This document shows, piece by piece, positions 11,427 through 23,400 of a stretch of 64,000 nucleotides of DNA. The stretch is from Mastigias papua (Eukaryota > Cnidaria > Scyphozoa > Rhizostomeae > Mastigiidae). The DNA is taken from positions 12,343,808 to 12,407,807 of the forward strand of contig OZ025269.1 of the NCBI GenBank assembly GCA_964019165.1, written 5' to 3'. Below the pieces are notes generated by a model. The model saw only the letters and a list, made by a program, of their open reading frames with translations. It made no database searches and was not told the origin of the DNA. A program made the translations under genes and the position numbers. Each line of letters begins with the position of its first letter. Positions within the stretch are counted from its first letter, which is position 1.

Positions 11427-14400
11427 ATGCGAAATAGGATGGCACAAATATCGGACATCTCATATATATTGGTATTGTTCACTCTCCTATTATCGAGAAG
11501 TCTTGCGATAACAGTTAAGTCAAATGGTGGAATCGACAATTCAACTTGTTGTCAGAGCTCAGTTAGCCCATGTAAATCTTTAGCATTTGCTTTTTCCTGC
11601 ATTTCAAATAAAACTTCTGGGTCATCATACACAGTTTCCGTTGATGGAGTTGCAAGTTTGACTGGAAGGACGGAATTGATTATACCCAAAAACTACAATG
11701 TTACAATTGAAAGCCAAACTGCAGTGCCAGCTGTTGTTAAATGTGAATCTAGTAACGCGATGCTTTTTATACGATCAAATGAAGGAGAGGCATCAATAGC
11801 GTTAAGAAATATATTGGTACGCAATTGTGGCCCAAAAGTACCATCAGCTGTTTTGATAGAAGGACCATTGACTGCTGAGTTTACCAATTGCACATTTATC
11901 GATAACATATGCTCCGGGTTGAACAGTAGAGATGCTACTGTAACAGTGATAAATTCCCAGTTTAGACACAACATTGCAAATCAAAGTGCAAGCTTCGAAA
12001 TTGATTTTGCGTTTGGAAATACTTCACTTGGAGGAGGTCTAGGGGTCATGTTTGATAAAGGTGTTGGGAATAGAGTGCAGATCATATCATCAGATTTCAT
12101 TCTTGGCAGCAGCTTTGTTAATTATGACCCTAATGCTGTAAGCCATGACACTGGTAAGACAAGACTGTTATCAAACTACTATGCAAGTGGTGGTGGACTG
12201 TCTGTTATCAACACATTTGACTCAGCCAATAATTCTGTTGTCATTAGGAATTGCAACTTTGAACATAACAGAGGGACATATGGTGGTGGTCTATTTTTCA
12301 CCTTTGTTCACAATTCAACACACAATAGCATACTTGTTGAGAATTGCACTGTGGCTAGAAATTTTGTATCACTTACTGGTAGTGGACTCTTGATTTCATC
12401 ATGGGACAGAGCTCACAACAATTCAATAATCTTGAAAAGCTGCAATATATTTTCAAACAATGCAATGGGTGGTGGTGCCATGAAAGTCATTTACAACAAC
12501 ATTGATCCTTCAAATGTAAATAGGGGAGGATTGATGGACTTTCAAATGCACAATTGCAATGTTTTCGACAATGTTGCAATGTCAGGGTCAGCTTTGCGTT
12601 TGCTGTCAAATATTCCCTCTGGCCGTGTCTCACAGTCACTTCCAAAATTATATAACTGTAAAATAAGTGGGCATAGACCTGCCAGAGGCTCAAAAGAGTA
12701 CCCAGGGGCGATACTCAGTACAAAAGTGGGTATTGAATTTCATGGAAGGAATTACCTTACTAATAATACTCAAGGAAGTGCTATTCATATTTCATTAGGA
12801 ACCATACATGTAAGAGGAGTTCTTGTTTTTGAGCACAATATTGGCCTACTGGGTGGTGCAGCATATTTGGCTGATGCATCAAAAGTAAGATTATATCCAG
12901 GAAGCTACCTAAGAATTTCAAACAATCATGCAAAATTCAGTGGTGGTGGATTGTTTGCTGAGGCAACTACGTTACAAGAAGTGCAATATCCATACAATCC
13001 TGGGTGTTTTCTTCAATACTCTGAGGCAAAAACACCCCCGTCTCTTTGGCAGGTAAAATTTATTCTACTGGTTTCATGAATTAACTGAAACAGAAACCTC
13101 ATTTGGTTGTTGTATTTGCTCTCTTGTGTTTTCTTTGTGTTTGTAAACTAGGTAAAATGGTTTCCTTTTCAGGCTTCCCAAATGCTAATATATGATGGAA
13201 TTGGAGTAGTTGATTCTCTCTGAAGATTTGGGAGTGATGTTGAAATGCTTGTAGATCATAGTTGATGTTGTTGGCAAGCACCATTACAGCTGCCTCCATG
13301 CTGTAGCCTTTCTGTAAGCCATTTGTGTTTATGATGAAAGTCTGTGTTGGTCCATGCACTGGACCTACTTGGTCATGAACCACTTTCTCCATGATGTTTG
13401 ATACACTGGGAACCAGCCTCAGTTAATCCATTGTTGATTGTGGCCCAGAGTGATACTAATGTTACCCTGAATAAAGGAAGGTGCCCAGTCCTTTGGAGAT
13501 TAGGAATGTGATTCAGCTCTCCTGCAAATCCTTTTTCTGCAGCACTTGATGTAGTAGTGTTGCCTAAACTGTTGCCTGAACTGTTGCCTTTTAATCAGCC
13601 TGGATCTTTCTTACTTATTTCTAATTTTTGCTAGTAATTGATCATACAAGGTAATATAGACTGCTACTCAATTAGTCATTTAGAAAGTTGTGGCATTGCG
13701 CAGAATATTAGGAAAAGAAGCAATCATTCAGTTAAGTCTATAATAGTTAATTGTGTCTCAGAGCAGAGTTGTAAATGTTTCAGCTATAGTTTGATTGCCA
13801 TTAGGAGTTTCAGAAGCTATCTCACTTTTCTTAACTTATAATGGGATCTAACTATGGAAGGATTGGCTCAAAGAGTTGGTATCATGGTAGTTTATTCACT
13901 AGCAGCCCCAAGAGTAATAGCAGGGTTGCAGGTATTCTCTGAAATTTGTTTGAATAAGCTTTTTGGGGACCTACTGGGCGAGTGCCTGCTAACACCATTC
14001 GCCATTCTGCCTCTGTTAGCAGAAATTAATGCTAGGAAAAATTGGATGTATGGACACTATATATGAAGTAGTAGAAGTGTTTTAGCTACTTATCAGAATA
14101 TTCATAATAGTTGCATCATAGTTACGTATCTTGTTTATTTTTGCACCTTTTCATTTTATATGTAGTTAATTCAGGTATGTTGATGTACCCTCCCCCCAAA
14201 ACACCAGTGATAACAGTAATGACTTCACAAAGCCATTTGATTTCTCTGTCCTAAAATATCTGCCTTCAGTGATGCTCGTGTAGTAGCTGCCCTTCTTCCC
14301 GAATTTCCAATGTTTTTTAATTTTCTTCTTATTTTCCAAGACTGGTTGCCAAGTTTATATTAAGCGAACTAACTGCTCATGATCATTTGACCTATCTACT

Positions 14401-17400
14401 TTTCTAGACCAAAGTGGAATTTACAAACAATAGCGCATCATTGAAAGGGGCAGCAATATTCTTAAATAGTCTGGTTGGTTGTCTATGGGGTGAAGACGAT
14501 GATAACAGACAACATAATAGGTCGTTGCGATGGGCCGACAAGATAACTTACACTGGTAACTTTATTTTACTGGAAGGAAATAGTGTTAAAATTGAAGGAC
14601 CCAAAGTTGACATTGCAACTGACACATATGATTACATTGTCACAAATTCGCACAAGTCGTTGCAGGTAAGCAGCATACTATATTCACCGTTATTTTGTTC
14701 TATAGATGTAAGAATGTACATTAATAATTTACAAACTAACAATCTACTTTATAACTCTACGTAGACGATACCAGGGGTACAGAGTATCATGACTGCCCCC
14801 TGACCTTTAAGATACTCTTCTGGTCGAAAAACTAAATTCCACAGTTTGTGACAAATTAATCACTTTTGGATTTTCAACCAGAGGAGTACATGAACAGGAA
14901 TCTAAATACAACAATTAAACGAGAAAGTAATAACAGGAGAGGAGAATTTCAAGGTTGTGTTACCGAGTCATTCAAAACATTTGGAGGCATGGATGTATTC
15001 CAGTGTTGCTCTGAGAATTTTGCATTTGAATCGAGAGATAGCTGTTCATGGTCGTAAAGGATGATTTTTAAGCAGCTCTTCATTTAGGAGGCGTATTATA
15101 CCATGAGGCAGCGATATAGCATTTAAACTGCTGAAAAGATCACGTCTAAATGCATCATAAGCATGGCAGAGCAAGAAATAGTGTTCCGTGTCCTCAGCAC
15201 CGTCGTTTATTGTGCCCAAAGAGTTCAAGGTTTCCTTGAAATTATACTTAGATTTTCACTATAGCACGAAAAAGCGGAAACATTCTTTTAGCATACTGAA
15301 AGCTTTTTTCGTCCGACACTCGTCAGAGTATGAAACGTCGGATAACGACCGAAAGGTGAACCAAAATATATAGCCAGATGCGGGTGCACGTGATCTGGCT
15401 ATATATTTTGGTTCATCTTTCGGTCGTTATCCGACGTTTCATACTCTGACGAGTGTCGGACGAAAAAAGCTTTCAGTATGCTAAAAGAATGTTTCCGCTT
15501 TTTCGTGCTATAGTGAAGTTCTGTAGTACCAACAGACTTTTCACATACTTAGATTTATAAAAATTCAGCACCTTCATTTGGTAAGTCATAGTCGCTACTT
15601 GGTCAAAGCAATGGTAGGCGGGTGTTTATTGTAGGACAGATTTGCGTGCCTCTAGGTTCCTAGTGGGTCTTTTGCTTTGTCTTCCTCCTTAGAGCCCTGG
15701 ATAGTGAAATATACGATAGATGCCTTGTTTTGTTGAAAACCACCTTTTGCACTTTTAGAAGGACATATACTTGCAAGGGAATTATATAAGTGGGGGTATC
15801 TAGTAGTCATAAAAAGTACACCATAACATGGCACATATTTGTCACATCATTTGAATGATTTTGTTATCTTTATTTATTGACCAACTACAATCAGCTATAA
15901 TTGCATCGTTTTTTTGCCTTTTCTTCACCGTCCTCTTCGTCATATTCTTCGTTGCTTTTGTCCATGTGCTTTTCAGCCAACTTTGAAATCATCTGTATTT
16001 GCACGAATTGAGGATCTTGGGTAGAACTGCAAAAGTGCAAGTGTGCATAAGTCCATGTTTGTAAAGTAGAAGTCCAGAATAGAGGTTATTTTCTGTTGTG
16101 ACAAAACAGAAGTGTACACGTCACAGTTTCTAAAGTTTTAATGACTATTATAGTGCGCTGCGCTATTATTTAGATAGTGGTGCATGTGCTGCAAAGTAGG
16201 ATGTTTTGAAAATGCACAGTGTGCATACAGGGGCAATGCGGTATGCTGAAAATGCTACAGGGATTGGACATTATGATATGGGCTATGACATTGAAAGTTG
16301 AAGAGCGTGTTTACAGACTACCTTTTATAGTGACTTACACTCTTTTTTGCACCAGCACGCTTTATAAGAGATCTGAGCTTAGATTTTTCAAAAATTGAGA
16401 CCACAGCTAGAAATTGCTCAATCTCAAACATGAAATTAAGAGAGATTGCCTCAAGCAATCACCTATATTCGTTCTGTTGTTTGACAAAAATCCCGATGGG
16501 TTTGTTAATAGACGTCAGCATTTGTAGCCTGCCGGAATATCCTAGAAACTGCATGCTGCATGCAATTTTTTAAATATTTGCATAGAATTCATTCTTGAAA
16601 TAAGGAGAATCATATGGTGATATGAATGTAAAAGTATCAAGAATATTGGATAAAAATTGCCTGGTTCTTGTAAAGAAGAAGAGTATACACGTTAGTTTAT
16701 CTTTTAGCTATTAGCTATTAAGCAAACTACAGAAATTCATTTACTGTAAGAAGAAACATTTTGTAGCACACTGAGACAGCACCTTTCTCATCCGACACTC
16801 TATTGGTTGGTATACATTGGTTTACATACATTGCCCATCTCATTGCGTATCTACTTGCGAAGAATAGCTCTTGATATTATATCAAGTAAAGCATATCAAT
16901 TTTTAAGAGAGATTTTATGTAAGGAATAGCTTCAAATAATATACATATATTCCAATAATCTAGTGGGTGGCCACTGCATTCTTATCTTAGGTTGCACCTG
17001 GGGAGACATATGAGCTCAATATTTCAGCAATAGACCAACTTGGAAACGAAGTCTATAGCGTGCCTGCTGTTAAACAGATATTTGAAAGCTCTGCGAATCA
17101 AGAGATATCAGTTGGACAACAATATTTTGTTCTTCCTCCTGGAAAAAAGACTATCCCTCAACTCTCAATAATTGGAGGTAGTTTTTATGATGCTACAGCT
17201 GGTGTGAATGATACTGAGTTTCTACGAATTTCTGCAACACAATCAAATTTCTTAGTGGAGAAGAACATAAGACTAGATTCACAGAAGTGCTATCCTGGCT
17301 TTCTTTTTGATGGGAACACATGTGTATGTGATTTATCGATACCTGGTATAGACAGGTAAGTTGAAGAATTCTGTGATGTAATGCTTTCTTTTCAAAGCAA

Positions 17401-20400
17401 CTTTCTTTTAAAAATAAGAAACAGAAGAGCTGATCTAACAATAATAGTTCATGTCATAGCCCCCAAAATTGAACACTTATTAGGGAGTTGAGCCGCCGTT
17501 TTGTATATCGGTAGGGGACGTAAAAAGTAAATTTACCAGCTGTTGAAGAGTAGTTGCCAGAAAATTGTGTGCATCCGTATCAGTAATTTCATTGCCGTTA
17601 AGGCCACCTGATAAAATGTTGTCTGGCTTTGGGTAGGGGCACTTCTCTCCTGTACTTGGCAAGAGGCTTGTCGGATGGCTTAATAGGTGAACACACATTT
17701 GTCCCTTATGATTTCAATCCATAATGTATGAGCTGGAATCGTAATTCATATGCTAGAATTCCGACTAGCTGGAGCAGAAGAAGGCCATCTGACACTAGTG
17801 TATCAAATTTGGACCTTGAGCTTTCGAGGTTAGTCACTGGGTTTGTCGACTGTCTAATGGGAGGGGACGAGAGACACAAATCAGTTAGTAAGTTCGAATT
17901 TAAAGAATGGTTTGATATTAATGAGTGAATATCCCATTCTTGGATAAAAGCTAGTTATATAACAATATCTCATCTAAATCAATCTGCAAGATTTCCCGAC
18001 ATGAATATTATAAAAGCTCACAATTCGTTTGGACCTTGGCTTACAGATTTCTGTAAAGTTGCCTATTATGGTTCCTAAATATTTTGTTGCATTAAAATGC
18101 AGACAGAATTACTCAACATATAGTATGTATTAAGTCCAGGGAATTTTCTATCTTTGAGATTCTCGAAGGTTAGTTTGAAGAGACAGAACAAAAAAGAATG
18201 GGGCTCATTCACAAGAACGTTACTTAAAATGGGTTTTCCTATCATTTTCAAAAATATCCGGAGTTAACAGCACCAATAGTCTAATGAAATTGCTATAGAT
18301 TATGTTCAATGGTGGGATTCAGCCTGTCAGCAACGGTTCACCAGAACCAGCTCCTACAGTCATATTTTGCGAATCGGCTATTTTCATCTGGGAAATCGTA
18401 GTTTCTCATGATACTTTACTGTGCCGAGTGACCATGGTGGTTCTGATTGAGGTAGAGCCTGTTCCTAAAATATATCAATCTCACCACTCATTATGTTGAA
18501 ATCATATCTCAGTCAATTATGCCTCGTTTTAGAGCTTATTAAAGTGAAAGACGTATTGTCAAATTTTACTTCATATCGATGTACCTCAATTTAGATATAA
18601 ACACAAAGTGCACGACTTCCTTCGTTGTAATCTCTGTTTTGAAATTCTTTTATAGGTGCAGTAAAGGTCGCTTTCTTTATCTAAAGGACGGGTATTGGGG
18701 CGGCATTGTGAATGGCCGGTTTGTGACACATATTTGTCCAAGGGGGTACTGCAATTGTTCCAGAAAAGAAGGTACTACTGGCTGCTTTTACGACTTCAAA
18801 AGGCCCAACGACTTTTGCGTTCCTGGGAGAGTCGATACGTTGTGTGGAAGATGCAAGGACGGTCTGGCATTGAGCCTTCGCCCAACAGAATGTATTAATT
18901 GCGATGGCACTGGTGCCATTCTTGCAATATCCATTATTATGGTTGCGATTTTTACGCTACTCATAATATACTTTAATCCAAATATACCAACTGACTTGCG
19001 TGGAATTTTGTTCTATGTCCAAGTAATGCCTTTCCTTTTCAAGCCTAATGATAGAGTTGGTGATATTGTCACTACAATTTCTGGTATATCTGATCTTGGA
19101 AGACCAACAGAGTATCCAATCAATACATGTGCAGTGCCAGGTCTTGGCAACCTGGGAACTGCTACTTTGAATTACGTCACACCTGCAGAAGTCCTATTAA
19201 TTTTGCTTGTCATATTCGTCATCCGGCGTTTCATTCCATTTAAACGCAACAAGCCGTTTCAGTGCTTTTTAGTTCTTATGGTCTTGATGTACAAGTATCT
19301 TGTTGAAACCAGTTTTGCTATCATACATTGCGTTGATGTTGGAGGTATGTTCAGTTTATTATTCTGAGTATATACATATTGTAGTTGAATGGTCGAGAAG
19401 CGACTACAGTAACTTTAATTGCATAGACAAAGACATTGTGCCTCGAGCATACTGGGTTATTAACGATAGTGTCTTTGGTAATCGAGATGCTCAAAATACA
19501 CACGAAAGAAGTTAGTCTGTCTTATTTGATGATTAAGAATTGTGATTTTCAAAGAGTGTCTTTGAAAGATAAAAGTCTTCGTCCTTGTGTATTGCACATG
19601 GCAGACTTTTCCCTTTGATAGACCATGGAGGAAAGAAGCCTTCTGTGCATTAACCCTTATTAGCCAAGTGAATAGGATGAGTTCAGTCATGGTTTTCAAT
19701 AGTCACGACTACTTACTTTTTACTTAGTATTGAAATTACATTGCTATAGTTTACTTTTACTTTAGTGAAAGCCATGCTGAACTATTTCGTCATGGCGGCG
19801 CCGAGGTAGGTCGCTCTCCTCGCTCTGTTTGAATCAATTTCAATCAGAGTCCGCCTTGTGCTGAACTTTTCAGAAGTTGCAAACAAACAAATGCAAGATA
19901 TCCTTGTCCAGCATCTCGTACCGTAAATATAATGAAGTTTGGAACGCTGAACTGTCAAGGTTTAGTACAATTAAGTGTGAAAAAGCAACAGCTTGCAGAT
20001 GATACCGAGAAGTACAAAATAGATGTTCTCGCAATACAAGAAACCCATCTAAAGGAATCTGGTGTCGAAACAATTACATCAAGCTCAGGCAAGAAATATT
20101 ATTTATATTATTCAGGGCACAAAACGAAGTCAGTGAGTGGAGTTGGAATCATAACGTCGATAAAAAGCTTCGTAGAGTTTAGGCCCATCTCAGATCGAAT
20201 TTGTCAAATAACAACAATAATGAACAATTATTGCAAAATCGTCATAATAAGTGCGTATGCACCAACAGAAGAATCATGCAAGAAAACCCCATGCCTAAGG
20301 GAATATTTCTATAATGAATTAGATTCAACACTGAAAAATGTAAAATCAAGAGACATTGTGATTGTTGGGGGAGATTTCAATGGTAAGACTGGATCTGCAT

Positions 20401-23400
20401 ACAATCTCTACAAAACATACATGGGAAAATATGGAAAAGGTGAAGTAAACACAAACGGGTATGCTCCTCTGGAACTAGCTAAGTCAAATAATTTGAAGCT
20501 AACGAACACCTTTTTCAAACACAGACCTGCTCATGTAACGACGTGGGAATCCCCCGAAAGAACTCTAGACGTGATAGATTCGAAAAGTGGTACTGTGAGA
20601 AAGAACCCATACAGAAACCAAGTTGATTACGTTCTAATAAAAAACAGACAAGATATTCGAGTGACAAATTCAAGATCATACGGAGGAATAAACACGAAGT
20701 CAGACCACAAACTTGTGCTAACCACAGTGGAAACGAAATGGCCATACATAAAAATCTCAGAAAAGAAAACTGAAAGAATTGATTATAGGAAGATGTCTGA
20801 CACTGCAAAAAAGGAAGAATACAGAATAAGAACAGAAGAAATCCATCTCTCTAAAACAATACCTACTACCAATCAACAACGATGGACAAGAATTGTAGAA
20901 AGTTCACTTGCAGCTGCCACAGAAATTTTTGGAATCACTAAAAAGAAGAAATTTATAGAAGACAATAAACTCTTAGAACTATCGAAAAAACAAAAACAGC
21001 TAAGAGATGAATTAAACAGCACAAAAAATAAAGAAAAAAGATCGAAACTAAAAGTTGAAAGGAATAGATGTATGACAGACATCCAGCAATTCTTAAAAGA
21101 TAAAGAGACAAAAGAAATTGAAAATAAGATTGAAGAAATTGAAAACACACCAAAAGATTCCCAAAAAATGTTTCAGGTCATAAAACAACTAAGCAAACAA
21201 AAACGTGTATCCAAGTTGCTAATTGAAAGTGAAAATGGCTTTACAGCAGATGAACAAAATCAAGCAGACTTAATTGCAGAATATTTCAAAAAACAGTTTT
21301 ACAGAAATGCAGAAAAGATACAAAATGAACCAACAATTATGCAAATTCCTTTTACAACCGAAGAAATCAAGCAAGCAATCATGTCCCTAAAAAATAACAA
21401 GAGTACCGGTATAGACAACGTCAAAGCAGAACTTTTGAAAATAGGCCCCGAAATTTTCTGTGAAGAGATTGCACAAATATTCAATGAAACAGCCTCAACT
21501 GGTATCTTTCCGAAAGAACTGATTTTAGGAATAATCACAGCATTGCAGAAACCCAGAAAGAAGAAAGGACCTATTGAAAATCTGAGACCAATAACTTTAC
21601 TATCAGTGTTAAGAAAAATCCTTGCTACATGTATGATGAAACGTATAGGTGAAAAAATCAATAAAGAAATACCCATTTCTCAAGCAGCATATTGTAAGGG
21701 TCGAAGTACAACAGAGCATGTCTTTGCCTGTAAAATTCTAGCCGAAAAAGCAGCAACGTCCACAAATTTTGAAATTCATTATCTATTGCTCGATATGTCA
21801 AAAGCTTTCGACAGCATCATAAGAAGTGAACTAGTAAAAGATCTGCAAAAAAGTTTAAACAAAGATGAATTAAATATGATTCAAATAATGCTAGGAACTG
21901 AGTTAATGGTACAAGTTGGAAAATCTAGAAGTTCGACTTTTAAGACAGACACTGGTACACCCCAAGGTGACTGTTGTAGTGGACAAGAATTCATATTCTA
22001 CCTAGCAAAATCACTTGTAGAAAAACAACATGAAGAACATAACATGCAAAACAGAAAAGAACAAACAAACTGCAATGAAGTAAGAATAAGTAAAGGTTGC
22101 GAAAAGCCATCACATGACAAGAAAATAGAAAATGTCGAAATAAATATGGAATATGCGGATGATATAACAATAGCAACAACAGATAAAAAAGTAATCGAGC
22201 ATATAAAAGAACAACTTCCATCAAGACTATAGAAAAGAGGTCTGATGATAAACATGTCAAAAACTGAAGAATATACGGTGAAATATAAGAACGAAAATGA
22301 ATGGAAAAATGCTAAGATACTAGGATCCAAACTAAACACAGAAGCAGACATTGCAAACAGAAAAAGCCTATCACTCAATGCACTGACAAACTTAAAAGAA
22401 ATTTTCCAAAACAAACGATTGTCAAGAAGAACTAAAGTAAGAGCATTCGAAGCATACATAACACCAGTATTTTTATACAACAGTGAACTTTGGACACTAA
22501 CGAAAACGCTAGGAAATCAAATTGATAGCTTTCAAAGGCGAATACTACGCTCATATGTTCTAAATATTAGATGGCCAAAGATTGTAAAGAATGAAGACGT
22601 ATACGAAAAAACCAAGACAGAACCATGGAGCAAAACAATTGAGAAAAAGAGATTAAAATGGTTTGGTCACCTGATGAGGTTAGATGAGAACACACCTGCA
22701 CGAAAAGCGTTAAGTGTGGCATTAATACAATCAAAAAGACCACGAGGAAGACCAAAGTTTACATGGCTGGAATTGATGCAAAAACAATTGCAAGAAATTA
22801 ATTTAAAATGGGAAGAGGCAAGTCAACTGGCAAAGGACCGCAAAAAATGGAAGGATATTTTGAAAAGAAAAAATGTGACTTAATGAAAAACGTTGTGTGG
22901 CTGCGTCACGTTATATCGTTTAAATATATATGCTGAACTATTGTTTTTGTTTGGCGAAAGCCTTGTTAAAGTTTTGCTCTACATTGTTAAGAGCCGTATA
23001 ACCTGTGATATAAGCGATATTAAAAAACTATGGACATTTTGATAGTGAATGTCCCATTTGCTGATGTATATCAGACTTTAAGTCCTACTGATTTAGATTG
23101 ATTTTACTTGAGCATGCTGCTGTTTTTTTAGGTTTTGAACAATGGATTTTTTATGCTATGAATTATGCTCGGAGATGGAATCTGTTCATTATGAATCTGT
23201 TTTTGCTCTATACGAAACCTGTATTATTGGAATATTAGCAGACATGAAGTGGTCTCCTAGGAACGCTGTTTCATGCAACTATGATTGAACCTTACTCGTC
23301 TGTATTTCAATAGAATGGAAATCGTATACTAGAGATACAATAGCATTCCGCAAAAAATAGCCTTTACACTAAGCCTCCGTGATTTCACTCACTTGAATAT

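Larger units (their letters stand above)
15256..15544. mobile_element. Penelope-like head-to-head dimer (289 bp, near-perfect palindrome)
   Basis: Arms 15257-15379 and 15393-15515 are reverse complements with about one mismatch over 123 bp, around a 13 bp spacer. Each arm is the 3' region of the Penelope-like family also present at 6580, 41018 and 58234. The right arm alone carries a further 29 bases ending ACTTTTCA. The element is flanked by a 12 bp direct repeat, ATACTTAGATTT, at 15244-15255 and 15545-15556, which reads as a target-site duplication. It is specific to intron 2 of copy A. Confidence 0.85.

Noticed and set aside
13099..13392. Minus-strand frame in intron 1 of copy A
   Set aside because: It lies in intron sequence alignable with copy B, where the frame is not kept.
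15257..15515. Fold-back DNA transposon
   Set aside because: Related copies carry the C-terminus of a Penelope-like polyprotein and have 12-20 bp target duplications, so a retroelement dimer fits better.
21299..21676. Minus-strand frames opposite the RTE-like ORF (also 20515, 20873, 21998)
   Set aside because: Hydrophobic shadows of an A-rich coding strand; no motif of their own.
22230..22232. Programmed readthrough or recoding of the TAG in the RTE-like ORF
   Set aside because: No recoding signal is evident and a simple point mutation explains it.
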